Of a stretch of 64,000 bases of DNA, positions 1 through 11,127 are shown piece by piece. The stretch spans positions 17,017,001 to 17,081,000 of the forward strand of contig NC_092198.1 of assembly GCF_043641665.1 (NCBI RefSeq), written 5' to 3'. This DNA comes from Enoplosus armatus. Its lineage: Eukaryota; Chordata; Actinopteri; Centrarchiformes; Enoplosidae. The notes below the pieces were generated by a model that saw nothing but the letters and a program-made list of their open reading frames with translations, had not been told where the DNA came from and made no database searches. A program made the position numbers and the translations under genes. Numbering within the stretch: position 1 is the first letter of the stretch; every line of letters begins with the position of its first letter.

Positions 1-4
1 CATA

Positions 5-47
<43 letters not shown>

Positions 48-1610
48 ACATCTGCTGTACCCCTCTCCCTCTCACTTTCCCATCCCACACTCAGGTCTTT
101 CCTTCTGTCTCTTTTCCATCTAACAGTAGCGAATGGCAGGAGGTACAACAAGAAACGAGTACGCGTGTATGTGTGTCTACGTGATGTGATGGGTCTTTCT
201 AATGTCTTGAGAAGGTGTGCGTGTTTTTGTGTGCATGTTTGTGTGTACGCGTGTGTGCTTCTGACAGCCCGTCCACCAGATGGGAGCTGTGATGTTCAAG
301 CTTTTAATTGTATATCTAATGGGCTGATTGGCGTGTGTGGGTGTGTCTTTTTTTCTAGTAGGAATTAAACACACAAAGTTAAATAAAGTTGATGTCATGC
401 AAAGTAAGTAGATTTGAAAGGTCGTATGTGGGAATACGTTTTGATATTTCTAACTAATCTATTCAGGAAGCATACAAACTGCACACACATGACAAAGGCC
501 ATGAACTGAATGTTATGCAACCATTTTCAATGCCAGAAATCTTCTTCAGTTCATAAAGTTTCAGTGAATGTTTTGTCTTGAGACAGGGGATGAACTCGCC
601 CAAAACTTAAATTCAAACTGCTTTATTTTGACTTTGAAGAAGACTCGTTCAATAACTGTTGGTCTTCTTTAGCAAATTAGTGTGCCTTGACTGTTTAGCT
701 GCGCATCAGGAGCACCTTCTTTGCGTTTCATCACTGTAAGATCCAAGTTGTTTTTTCTGTGCACAGGAAATAAAAAATCCTGCCAGCGCTGGTACTGATA
801 GGTATTATGTGTTTTTTTTTTTAGCCTTTATTATTGACAGTAGAGAGATGACAGGAAATGATGGAGAGAGATGCAACAAATGTCCCTGGACAGACTTGAT
901 TGACTTTGTCGTTCATGGTCAGCGCCACCTAAGCCACAGGGGCGCCCCAAAACAGGGTACATTTTTTAGATGACTCAACACTGTTAGCCTACCCATGCAT
1001 CAGGAGCACCTGCTTTGTGTTTAATTAGCAGATTCCAGTAGTGCTTCCTCCATTATTTAACTAAAAGTTAGATAAAAAGCTAGACTTAAGACCTAAATAT
1101 CTCGTTGTCAGTGTTTGGTTGAATTGAACGTGGTGAGGAGGTTCACTCATCCTTGGTGATTCTAGCTTTGTCTAGAGGGAGGTATCACTAGCTGCACGTG
1201 TGTGCACACACACCACCAGATTGGGGCAAATCTACATTCTCAAATGAATGAAATTGTGCTGTTTTCTTCTGTTGCATCCTTGCTTCGTCATTTAGGCTCA
1301 TATTGTGTGTTTTTATATACAGAATATAATCTGGCAAAACTAAGTCAGCCCACTAGACTGAAGAATCTATTTGGGGAAGAGAAGATTTTCTTTAAAGTAC
1401 AGTCAGCAGGATATTAAAGTGCACATCGACAGCTAATCCTAAAGAAGACCTTAAGCTGGATCTGAGCTCTTATCCAGGCTACTGTAGTGTGAAGTAAACA
1501 CACTCTCCAACTTGTGTTATTGTTAAACCAATATGTACTCATGTAGAAATTCTGCCATTAGGAAATAATAATTGATGTAAAATATGCTCTCTTCCTCTCC
1601 TCTCTTGCAG
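1..1610 (+). other. lama2: intron upstream of E1
   Basis: No exon is supported here. The segment opens with a (GT)n run at about 10-46 and carries a degenerate SINE at 811-950. The open frames near 12-368 are driven by the GT repeat and do not resemble laminin. E1 begins with the last two bases of a codon, so the preceding exon, outside the window, must end in phase 1. Confidence 0.8.
811..950 (-). mobile_element. tRNA-derived SINE, degenerate, minus orientation
   Basis: Read on the minus strand, the segment starts with a GGGGCGCC head followed by a tRNA A-box-like stretch (about 925-945), then a body rich in 'ctctctcc' and 'cctgtcatctct', and ends in an A-rich tail seen as a T run at 812-822 on the + strand. 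I recall this arrangement from an abundant teleost SINE. The B-box region (about 885-905) is damaged, so the copy is old. I cannot assign a family name without a repeat library. Confidence 0.6.
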
Positions 1611-1717
1611 CCTGTCAGTGCCATACTAATGGCTCTGTATCTGAGGCCTGCAATAAGGAGACTGGACAGTGCCAGTGCAGAGAAAATGTGGTTGGACGAC
1701 AGTGTGATGAGTGCATG
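1611..1717 (+). CDS. lama2: lama2 exon E1: LE module, cysteines 1-7
   Basis: The acceptor is a pyrimidine tract ending cttgcag and the donor is ATG|gtaagt. After two bases of a shared codon it encodes 35 residues starting CQCHTNGSVSEAC and ending GRQCDECM. The seven cysteines are spaced as the first seven of a laminin-type EGF module; the eighth comes from the next exon. It ends in phase 0, so both E2 and E3 can follow in frame. LE modules form the rod-like short arm of the chain. This one should lie just C-terminal to the laminin IV-A domain, which is not in the window. Confidence 0.93.
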
Positions 1718-2571
1718 GTAAGTATTTTGACAGATGCCAATAATCGTTACAGATATTGCCAATATGTGTTGGCGCCATGCCTGTGTAGACTTTCTCTTCA
1801 TTTATTTTCCACGTATACTGAAACCATTGGTGGCACTAATTCTGCTCTACTTTTTCTTACTCTTGCAATATCACGTGAGTGAGTAATGGACTACCTGTGG
1901 TCTTGAGTGTTTTTACCCCAATTACATTTATTGTGATGATGCTCTTATTTGTATTACACTTTGTTTTTAAACATTTTCACATTATTATTTATTTTACATC
2001 AAATGTGTTTTTTAGTTTATCAGCATTGTGGTGGGTTCCTGGTAGGTGAAACGCTGATTTATGTTCCTTCAATTTGTAATTCACTGTTAATATGTACTGT
2101 TGTACTATAAATGAGGTAGTATTAGCAATTAAAGGAATGTAGAGACCTAAGTCCTGGTAAGTCATCAGTATCCTGCAGAAATCAATGTGCTCTGTATACT
2201 TTTAAGTAAACCTGCACCTGAGTTTTTGGTTTGTAAGCTATCAGGCTGTAATAAGTAAAGCCACATATATATATCATTGTTTAAAAACTCATGTTGGTAG
2301 TATTAAGGTCATCCATAGTCAAGTGCTTTATCTTTTCTGGTGTAAGTTTTTGGTTATTTTATTATTAGTATAACTAGAACATAAATACAATGTTTATGAT
2401 GATGAATAATCATTTTTATCTCCACAAAAGAGACATTCTGATGTTTGTTGTTCCTTTTACTTTTTTCACTTCTTGTACTCTAAGTTTGTTGTTTCTATTT
2501 GTCCGGCTCACTCATTCTCATTGGTCCCCTGTCTGTACCCCTTCAACTCCTCTGCACTGTGATTGGTCCAG
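1718..2571 (+). other. lama2: intron between E1 and E2
   Basis: AT-rich unique-looking sequence. The last 100 bases (about 2470-2571) become pyrimidine-rich and lead to the E2 acceptor. Open frames overlapping 2390-2560 are not laminin-like. I see no repeat or gene. Confidence 0.7.
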
Positions 2572-2844
2572 CCTAACTGCTGGTGGGATGCTGAGCGTCA
2601 GGAGTGTATGCCCTGTAGCTGCAGCCCTCACGGCTCTATTTCTCAGCGCTGTGATGTCGAGGGCCGCTGCATCTGTCGCCCCGGCTTTGTGGGCCGACGC
2701 TGTGACTTGCGTCGTCAGGGTTATGAGAGGCGGGAGACACGGAGGCCGGTGGAGCGCATTCCCATAGAGGCCGTGCAGCAGAGATGGGGGGGGTCGTCCC
2801 GCACAGGGGGTTGTCCCAGGGGGGCGTACAGGCCTAAAACAGCG
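2572..2844 (+). CDS. lama2: lama2 exon E2: extra LE-like cassette exon, probable tandem copy of E3
   Basis: The frame is open for 91 codons between a good acceptor (ggtccag|CCT) and a moderate donor (AGCG|gtaaca), phase 0 to phase 0, so inclusion keeps frame. Residues 1-45 align to E3 residues 1-45 without a gap: 18 are identical and Cys 12, 15, 17, 27, 33, 35 and 44 coincide. E3 Cys47 is Arg in E2, and a long basic tail follows to GGCPRGAYRPKTA, with one more Cys at 81. An extra Cys sits at residue 3 (NCWW). The exon is more GC-rich than its introns and contains G runs of 8, 5 and 6 bases near the donor. I recall no equivalent in mammalian LAMA2. It could be a fish-lineage cassette exon, an alternative module, or a decaying duplicate. 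Without splicing at 2845 the frame stops at 2881-2883. Confidence 0.65.
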
Positions 2845-3806
2845 GTAACACACGCTGCATGTGATGACAGTGGTGTGTTTTAAGTAGCATGGGTGTGTTT
2901 ACGTGGTATGCAAAAATGTCAAGAAGAGGTTTAAAACATATTTTACATGTTTATCAAGCACCGCACTCCCACTCTCTGAATTTTTTAAACATTGCATGGA
3001 AAGGGAGGTGTGTATCAAACATGTTGTATGTAAAGGTTTTACTAGCATGGCTGTGTTTTTCTGTGACAGACATTTCTGTTTGAAGACGCTGCTGAGTGCC
3101 AGCAGCTCCAGAGTGCATCATGCGGGGAAACAAACACAAAATGAGCAATCTTTAACACACTTTAATACCATCGTGCCAAAGAGACATCAAAAAATGTCAC
3201 TTCTTTAAGTAACTCAAGATGTTTTTCTGCTGAATAGGTGTTGTAAATGTCATTATTTTTAGGCACATCATGATGTTCATGATTTTTTCCTGAGGCGGCC
3301 ACATTCTGCACTCAGGAAGCTGATTCATTTTTGTTCATTTTTAGCTGAACTGCATCAGGCAACATTTCAGAAGATTTGTTAAATTGTCTTGGCTGGCATA
3401 CTGTTGATTAAGGGGCTGCCTGGGTTCAGTCTGATGAACCAACACACGCATGGCATTGTGTTTTATTTTCCTTAACAAGGAGGCATTTTCAGACAGCTTT
3501 CAAAGCCCCAATGGGTTTTTAGTTAGCTGCTAAACTGAAAACAAATGCAATACAAAATTCAGTCAAGTCATCTTTCATGTTCTTTCTTTATCCCAGATAC
3601 CTTTTAAAAAGTCTGAAAAAGCATTGGAAATCTTCATTCCTTCATTTTTTCTCTTTTCTTTTAATTAAATCGTCAGTCTCATGTCATTATAACCTCCTTG
3701 TCTTTAATTTGCTTGAGTGTCTTTGCAACTTACCCCCTAATTCCACTGCCTATTCTTAACTCCATTTACAACCCCTATGTCTTTGTCTGTATCTGTGTTT
3801 CTCCAG
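2845..3806 (+). other. lama2: intron between E2 and E3
   Basis: AT-rich sequence with no recognisable repeat or gene. A pyrimidine-rich stretch (about 3750-3806) precedes the E3 acceptor. No polyadenylation signal that would make E2 a terminal exon is evident just downstream of it. Confidence 0.7.
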
Positions 3807-3987
3807 CCTCAGACTCACGGCATTACCACAGGTGGAGTGTGTGTCCCGTGTCACTGTAACTCGTTTGGTTCCAAGTCGTTCGACTGTGATGAAACGGGTC
3901 AGTGTCGGTGTCAGCCGGGCGTCGGCGGACCCAAATGTGACCGTTGCTCACGAGGATTCTTCAACTTCCAGGAGGGTGGCTGCACAC
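3807..3987 (+). CDS. lama2: lama2 exon E3: LE modules, end of one and most of the next
   Basis: The acceptor is ttctccag|CCT and the donor ACAC|gtaagc. It encodes 60 residues: PQTHGITTGGVC supplies the eighth cysteine for the E1 module, then VPCHCNSFGSKSFDC starts a full LE module ending FNFQEGGC. The NSFGSKSFDC and FNFQEGGCT stretches are close to LAMA2 as I recall it, so this is the canonical exon following E1. It ends in phase 1 and joins E4 as C|CC (Pro). Joining E1 directly to E3 gives the mammalian-type chain, leaving E2 as an optional insertion. Confidence 0.94.
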
Positions 3988-6721
3988 GTAAGCATAGACA
4001 GCGGGGCAGACAGAGGAGCGTGTCTTTAAAGAGGGGGCTAACCTTGACGTCACCCAACAGAACAAAAGTATAGCTCAATCCACTGGAAAGCCTGACAAAA
4101 TCAAAGCATGGAGATTTGTCCTGTATTCATACTGTGATTTGCAATGAAAGTAACGTCAGCAATCACGAACTGCTGCTCTGTTCTTCTTTCTTTTTAATTT
4201 AAAGTTTACACAAAATGTCTGCGGAGAAATTCCATAGAAAAAAAAAGTTATTGTGGGAAAAATGCATGTGCATTCCTTCACATCATGGTGCCAGTTTTAT
4301 CATTCTTATAATTATGTTTATAATTAATTGCAAAGTCTTTTCTGCTTACACCATGAAAGCAAAACATGGCAAAAAAAGAATGAATGTGAGCCGCTGGCTT
4401 TAGTTAAATGAGTTCTGCTTTGTATTCAAAAAGGCAGTACTTTGTCAGTGTAGGCATTTCTTCCTGTTCCAGTTTGGCATGGACATGACACAGTTTGCAT
4501 CTATACTGTAACCTCACCTACAGAAACCACAAACTTCCTTTCTTATAAAAGTCAAATTATGAAGAACCCATTCTTTGCTATTGATATTCATGTGTTTTAG
4601 CCATTACACCATGTTTTATAAATATTTTCCACAAAATTATGAAACCCATACATACATGCATATGTATTTAGATGATGGAAGGAACAAATAAAAGAACAAA
4701 GGAAAGAGGGAAGCATTACAGATCGGTCAAATTAGAGAATCAAGACCACATACTGTGTCTACAAGACAGTGGGCAGGATGAAATGTTGCCAAGAGAAACT
4801 AGCTGCTGATTGATATCAACATCTTTGATGGTTGAACACACAGAATAATAATGACATGACCAATAAATTATGGAGCTAAAAGATTTCTTGTTCATCTTGG
4901 CTGGTGAACAAGTAAAGCAGCTGATAATTATTGTACTGTATGTGAAGAAGGTTTAAGGAAAAGATCATTTGTTTGAATCCAATCAAATATAGTCAAATTT
5001 ACAGGGAAAGCCCTTTTAACAAACATGAGGCTCGTCAATAAATGCTTGGTAGAAAAACAAAGGACATGAGATACCTGCAGAAAACGGCATGTGTGTATGT
5101 TTTTGTGTCTGACTGCCTGTTTGAGTTCATGCAAATTAGACAGATTATCTTTAGTTTACAGCAGGGAATTGCTCATTTTGTTCATTTTTCGATTTATTGA
5201 CATTGTTCCAACACTTTCTTTCTATAATTCCCATCCTGTTATCATGATCAGTGTAGAGCTCTGAACGATCCAGCTAATTCAAAGAAAACCCCTCTTCCAG
5301 TAGCAGCGATTCAAAGTTAAATCAGCAGGCATGTCTGTATTGACACCTTAAATTAAAGGTAAAATCACGCTGGTGTTGGAAGTGGACATTAAATTCTTGT
5401 AAAATGTAGCAAGATACAAAAGTAGAAGTGACATTTTAGTAGTTATTATTTCTACCTTACAAAAAGACAATGTAACACAGTATTGATCAGATGTATCAGA
5501 GGTGAACTGATCAAAAAGTGTACATCTGAAACAATTAGCTGTTTGTTGCAAGAGCTGAGGATTTTCACTATCGTTGCCTGAGGGTGTGTTAACGTTATTT
5601 GAAAATACTTTAATTTTTAAGGGAATATATTCAAATTATTAAATCATACGCCCTAAAAACGTTGCAACCCAGCCAGCAGGTGCAGCAAACTTGGGCTGCC
5701 CAAAATGAGGATTAAGCATGCACGCACCCTAAGTACGACTACGAGTAGCTTTCCCCACATATCTCCTTATGCACTATATTATTAAGGACTGGGAATTATT
5801 TGCTTTGCTCTATCTTAACATCATTACCACAGTGCGGCGGTCTGGTTACAGAAATAATAAGCTGGATTGTGTTTAATGTACCAGGGAATTTACTTCAGGC
5901 AAGTCAGAATACAAATACGACCAGCAGATGAAACACAACTTTCATTAACAATCTGCAGGAATTAATCAGGTGGCTTTCCATTACATTTCAGGAAACGTCA
6001 CATTATTAAATTGACTGAAATATCAACAAAATATTGCAACTCTCCTTTAAAGATGACTTCACATTTCATGAGCATTAACATTTCTATTCAACCAGCGTAC
6101 TTTACTCTGTGGGAAAGAGTCCTGTGGCAGTGGCAATTGTGTTTTCTGGGGAATGGCAGTGATTGAGAAAATGAATTGGTAGTGGACAAATTGAAATGAG
6201 TGACACTGGGGGGATTATGTGTGTCACTATAAACAACTCAATCTTTGTGCTGTAACTCAATAATTTACCCTTTGATATTCCTATAACTGAAACTGTTTTA
6301 TTTAAAAGTAGTTTTGCATGCTGGCTTGTCCACATAATTACATGTGCACGTAACAGTCACCTCAGTGTCAATCTAATAAACAGTCAACATTTTCTCTTTT
6401 ACTTTTGTGGAAGATGTCAACAGTTTGATAAAGACGATGTTCTACTCTGTGTTCGACAAACTCTATTTTACAAATTGAAGTGTTTCCTATTAGGTTAAAG
6501 TTTCCAACAAAATATGGCAAGCTCATTTTCTTCACGTTCTCAATCCCAGACACATTGTTTTTGTTTCAATTTGAAATCTGCAAGCGAGCATCTCATGTTG
6601 TGAAAGAAAAAGACATACAATCAGCTTTCAAGGGATATTTTTACAGGCCAGCCACTGGTTTGTCTTCAGAGTTTATTCAAAACCATTCAAAATACGCTTT
6701 CCCTCCTTTCCCCTCCTACAG
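3988..6721 (+). other. lama2: intron between E3 and E4
   Basis: About 2.7 kb of AT-rich sequence. I see no microsatellite of note, transposon or gene. Short open frames on both strands have no recognisable domain. Confidence 0.7.
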
Positions 6722-6858
6722 CCTGTCAGTGCAGTCATGTGGGGAATAACTGCGACGCTAACACAGGACAGTGTATCTGTTCTCCAAACACTATTGGTGA
6801 GAGGTGCGACCGCTGCGCTCCCAACCACTGGGGCCACGATATCATAGCTGGATGCAAG
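6722..6858 (+). CDS. lama2: lama2 exon E4: complete LE module
   Basis: The acceptor is ctcctacag|CC and the donor AAG|gtaggc. It encodes CQCSHVGNNCDANTGQC, ICSPNTIGERCDRC and WGHDIIAGCK, eight cysteines in standard LE spacing, matching the LAMA2 module with the HLGNNC and WGHSI stretches. Two bases complete the codon begun in E3 and it ends in phase 0. Confidence 0.94.
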
Positions 6859-8547
6859 GTAGGCTGAAGGGGCAGTTGCTCACATTTGTGTAACCTACAG
6901 TACTTGGAGTAACACGTGGAGAGACTTAACGAACGCGCTGGAGGAATTACTGTATATGAAGAACATGAATATGATTGGTCCGTTTTAGCTTACTGTACTG
7001 TACTGTTTGAGTAACTTTACTTTCCAGTATTCAGAAATCATTTGAACACTATCAGTGATGATATAAATCCTTAAGTTTCTAATATTATATATTATATTAT
7101 ATGTTATATATATAATATTATGCTATGCAAAATACTGTGCTTTATATATTAATCAACATAGACTATGTTAGTGCATACTCAGCATGTTACTCTAAATCAC
7201 ACATTACCACCTTGAATACTGTATAATCAAAGGAAATCACATGGAGTATTCTAGTTTTAGTCATAACTTACTCACGTATTTGTCTTTCCTCCCATACTCG
7301 GTTCTCTTCTTATCACACTGCCTGTTCACACAGCCTTTTCTCTGTATTCCCTCCTCTTTATCACCTTTCTTTCTGTGACTCTATCATTCCCATTTCCTCT
7401 ACTTCTCTGTTTTGTAACACGACTTTGTTCAAAGTGTTTAAAAAGTAATTGTTGCTGCACTGAAACTATCTCACTAAAGCGACATGAGGAAGCAATAACA
7501 GTAAACTGTTAGAAGTAGCAGTAGCCTACGAGCAATTAGAGGCTTGGACATGAAAGTACTGTAAGTCTCAGTTTAACAACAGATTGATCCAGAGTAGTAC
7601 ATCAGGACAACAAAGAGGGATGCAACAGATCTTAGTGGCGCCAAGCAAACAAAGAGGTACCAAGGACAACAGAACAAAGTCAAACACAGAAAAGCAGAAC
7701 GGTACAACACAGAAGAGTCAGTGAAGTAGAACAAAAGAAAGAATAAACTAGAACTGAACAAAATGGATACACACAACACAGTCCTCAGTGTGAAACATTT
7801 AATTCAAAGATAATATAAAGATAATGTTTAACACTTGATGAAAAGCCATATATCGGCTCCAAGTATGAACAAACATCAACACAGAAAATATCACTGAAAA
7901 TCATTCAATGGTTTGCTCATTAACGGTGAAAGAAGTGTTATATAAACACTTTGCTGGTATAAGCTTATATAAACACTGAACAGTTAATTCAACGCTGAAG
8001 ATCTCCATTCAACCACAGTTGTTCTCATTTCACCAGATAGGCATTTACAGCATGACAGCTTATGATTGTGCCGCTTTTGCCTCACAGCAAACGTATCAGT
8101 TATCTATTTTTATGTTTTTTTTTAAAAACAAAAATCTTTAACTGAGACATTTGTCAATTGTAGTAGCATCCAATGTTGTTCAGCGATTGTTTTTTAGTAA
8201 GAAAGTTGTTCGACCGCTGCACTTTGGTGTTAACAGGTGGAGTTTTTAAAGTGATTTCACTCACTCTGGTCCTGCATGCTGTACCTGTACCTTACCATGT
8301 TAAATTATTGGACACCGCTCTCTTGATTCATGCAAGCTCATCTTTTACCTCACTGAAGTCAAATAAAACGGCTTGGAAACTCTCCAGGTTGACTGTTGTC
8401 TGCACTAAAGCACCAAGACAAATGTTTGCATTGCACTGGATGGAAAAAAAAAAAGTTTCTGCTTGTTGTTCTAATATCTGAATGAAGTTCATTTTATTTA
8501 AACACTGAGACCGATAACAGTAATAATCTCTGTCTTTGTGTGTGTAG
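6859..8547 (+). other. lama2: intron between E4 and E5
   Basis: AT-rich. It contains a self-complementary AT tract at about 7080-7125. The minus-strand open frame at 7573-7779 has no recognisable domain. The end of the intron is T/GT-rich and forms the E5 acceptor. Confidence 0.7.
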
Positions 8548-8679
8548 GAGTGTGGTTGCAGTGTGATCGGCTCCGTGACGCAGCAGTGTAACGTCAACAC
8601 AGGCTGCTGCTTCTGCCGGGACTCCTTCAGAGGAGAGAAGTGCAATGAATGTCAAATTGGATACAGAGACTTTCCTCAG
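8548..8679 (+). CDS. lama2: lama2 exon E5: LE module with an additional cysteine
   Basis: The acceptor is gtgtgtgtag|GAG and the donor CAG|gtgaac; 44 codons, phase 0-0. It encodes ECGCSVIGSVTQQC, NVNTGCCFC and GEKCNECQIGYRDFPQ, equivalent to the LAMA2 module containing QCNVNTGQCNC. The usual Gln before the fourth cysteine is Cys here (GGC TGC TGC), giving eight cysteines in the exon, with a ninth from E6 completing the module. One is therefore expected to be unpaired, unless the base calls are wrong. Confidence 0.93.
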
Positions 8680-9693
8680 GTGAACGATCCATCCGACACT
8701 GCAAATATTACTATTATTATCATAAAGTGTGCTTTTATTTTTTTATTGGGACGAGAGAGGAGGCACTGGAGAGACTCTCTGATGGGATTCGATCATTGGA
8801 GGTTGAAAGTGTGTGCGACTCTACAAGGAGAAGGAAGAGAGATTTTCATAGTCATGTCAGTGTTATTATTATGGATTTTATGAGCATAAAAGGGCTCAAT
8901 AAAAGGATGTGTGTGATAGAGGCCTAATAGTGTCATCACACCTGTGGTTTTCTTTAGACCTCAAGTCATCTTTACACCAGAGCCAAACTTTTCTGTGTTG
9001 CTTCAGCTTATATTTCTACCTCACTTGAAATTAAAAGATGAACTGCATGCTGTACATAAAATATACTGACAGATACTGGTTTTAGGTGTAATTCAGCAAC
9101 ACAAGAGAGTGGTGACATTATTTACCCTTCATGCCAATGTTCACCTGACTTACAACCTGATTTTGAAGAAACAATTCACCTTAAAATGACTCTTCTTGTC
9201 GTCCTCTGACCACCATGTTTGTCAAAACCTCATTCAATATTACATTACTGCCAAATTTTCTGTTTTATTTTAAGTCGTCTCATTTTGAAGACATCAGGTT
9301 TTATTTTAAAGCATACATCCAATCACATTTCCTATTTGATATTTGCTTCATTGTGTAGCTGTATTCAAGGTAGATAAATGGTGACGAGTTGTTCATGAAT
9401 AGCATGGCGACAGAATAAAAAGAACTTGTTGAGAAGTCAGTGTTGAGAGAAATTCCATGCTTTTGTTGTTTTCACACAAATGGGAAAATAACTGGACAAC
9501 TCTGTGTCCGTCTGAACTTCAGTGATGTTTCAGGGGGGGGAGTGAGAAGATAATAACCAAATTTTATTTTGGAGTGAAGTTTAATGGTTTGGTGCAGCAT
9601 AAAGGCTAGGACACACTCTGGTAGCTCCTCTCTCAGCCTGTTGTATTGTTGATAACAGACGCTTGGCGTTGACTGCGTCAACATTTCCCACAG
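8680..9693 (+). other. lama2: intron between E5 and E6
   Basis: AT-rich sequence with a G run at about 9533-9540. No gene or transposon recognised. Minus-strand open frames over 9472-9872 overlap E6 antisense and are shadows. Confidence 0.7.
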
Positions 9694-9798
9694 TGCACCC
9701 GGTGTGAGTGTAACATCTCAGGATCGGACAGCCAGACCTGCGACCTGGAGAGAGAAGTGTGTGCCTGCGCAGATCGAACGGGAAAGTGTAGCTGCAAG
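9694..9798 (+). CDS. lama2: lama2 exon E6: LE module, atypical spacing
   Basis: The acceptor is ttcccacag|TGC and the donor AAG|gtaccg; 35 codons, phase 0-0. It begins with the final cysteine of the E5 module (CTRCEC) and encodes NISGSDSQTC, REVCACADRTGKCSCK. It corresponds to the LAMA2 stretch CDCFLPGTDATTC followed by SDQTGQCTCK, which also carries a short duplication of the C-x-C loop. An N-glycosylation sequon (NIS) is present. Confidence 0.93.
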
Positions 9799-10652
9799 GT
9801 ACCGCATACACTCACAAAAATACACACACTTAACGCTTGGTCTGGGCCTCTATGTTTTTGCTTTTCTGTCAACGCACTTATAGTGGTAGTTTAAGCTTTA
9901 TTTACAAAGAACATGAAAAAATGCACATGACTGTCAAACTGATAAAAACAAGACTTGAGTGTCACACCAATTATAATGAACTGGGATGCTTCATTAATAA
10001 AGCCGCCTATGGGCAAGTTTGATCATTTTATGTATTATTACCAAATATTTGTTTCAAAACATATTTGTCAAACTGCGAATCGTTGAGAATGAAGGTCAGT
10101 TTTAGCCTTTCTGTCCCAACCCACAACTTTGTTCACCTGTTGCCTGAAAAGGCTATGTAGGAGTTTTCTTAAAGCAAGTGTCATTTCAAATAGGTTAAAC
10201 AGTAGATTAATGACAGTTCTCTCTTTCGCCATAAACCGTTCTTACATGTGATTGAATAAACTCTGGGCTGTCTTTAGTCTTTCTGCAAAACTTTCAGGTC
10301 ATGCACTTGTAGAATCATAGAGTAGCTAACAGCACGACACAACACAACACAGTGACCACTGACATTCTGCCGAGCAACACTGCAGAAAGTCAGCTTGAAG
10401 TGTGAATGAAAAAAACGGTGCTATTTATGGTTTTGAATCCCGCCAGGAGATGATGGTTTAGATTTGAAATGTCAATGCAGAGTTTAAAACCTACTGCACA
10501 TGGTTTCTCTGTCCCTTATCTGTGTATGTTGAGAGTCTATGCATGTGTGTGAGTTTGCGTTTCATAGTGCATGTGTGTTAGTGTGTAATTATTTCAGTAA
10601 ATGTCACAGAACTGAGTAAGACGGGTATCTCTGCATGACGCCCTTCATATGC

Positions 10653-10655
<3 letters not shown>

Positions 10656-10728
<73 letters not shown>
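10656..10728 (+). repeat. (CA)n microsatellite
   Basis: Uninterrupted CA dinucleotides for about 73 bases inside the E6-E7 intron, with a second shorter CA-rich patch near 10800-10822. Confidence 0.97.
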
Positions 10729-10730
<2 letters not shown>

Positions 10731-11069
10731 GTAGACTGGAGACATTTTTCATCTGCTGTCACTTGCTGATCACATTATCCCACAAACAACATTTTATGTG
10801 CAAACACACACACAGGCACACACCTGATTCTTGGCCTGTAATGAGGCTTCAGATCACTGGGTGTCATCTTCACTCTGAACGGGTAGGAGGTTGACTGCCT
10901 GTCACTCAAACAGTCATTCGATCTGTCACCTGTCTCTCTGTTCATCTGTTATTTCTGCTGTCTGTGACGTGTTAGGCTGGTTACCTGTCTGCCTGCACCT
11001 CTCTATCTATCGAAGCATGTGATGTACCTACATTTCTTTATGACTTTAGTAGCATCAGATCAGTTCCAG

Positions 11070-11127
11070 GTCACTCTTGAAAAGGGGATTTTAATCTCAA
11101 TGAGACTGTTACCTGGTTAAATACAGG
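11070..11127 (+). repeat. dispersed-repeat-like fragment ending in ttaaataca
   Basis: The order 'gggattttaatctcaatgag', then 'actgttacctggttaaat', resembles the 3' portion of a short interspersed sequence I recall from fish genomes ('tctcaatgagactaacctgg'). It is a single fragment and the family is not assigned. Confidence 0.4.

Noticed and set aside
12..398. Open frames on both strands near the start of the window
   Set aside because: They are driven by the GT repeat and neighbouring low-complexity sequence, show no laminin or other domain, and lack convincing splice sites.
2572..2719. Shorter E2 with a donor at 2720, which would make E2 mutually exclusive with E3 (phase 1 end)
   Set aside because: The donor (CAGG|gttatg) is weak and the shortened module would lack its last loop. 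The 2845 donor is better, so cassette inclusion is the preferred model. Transcripts could overturn this.
2815..2844. CPRGA motif at the end of E2 resembling the segment after the laminin-EGF domain in CELSR-type adhesion GPCRs
   Set aside because: Only five residues match and none of the downstream tryptophans or cysteines of that family follow; the E2-E3 alignment explains the exon better.
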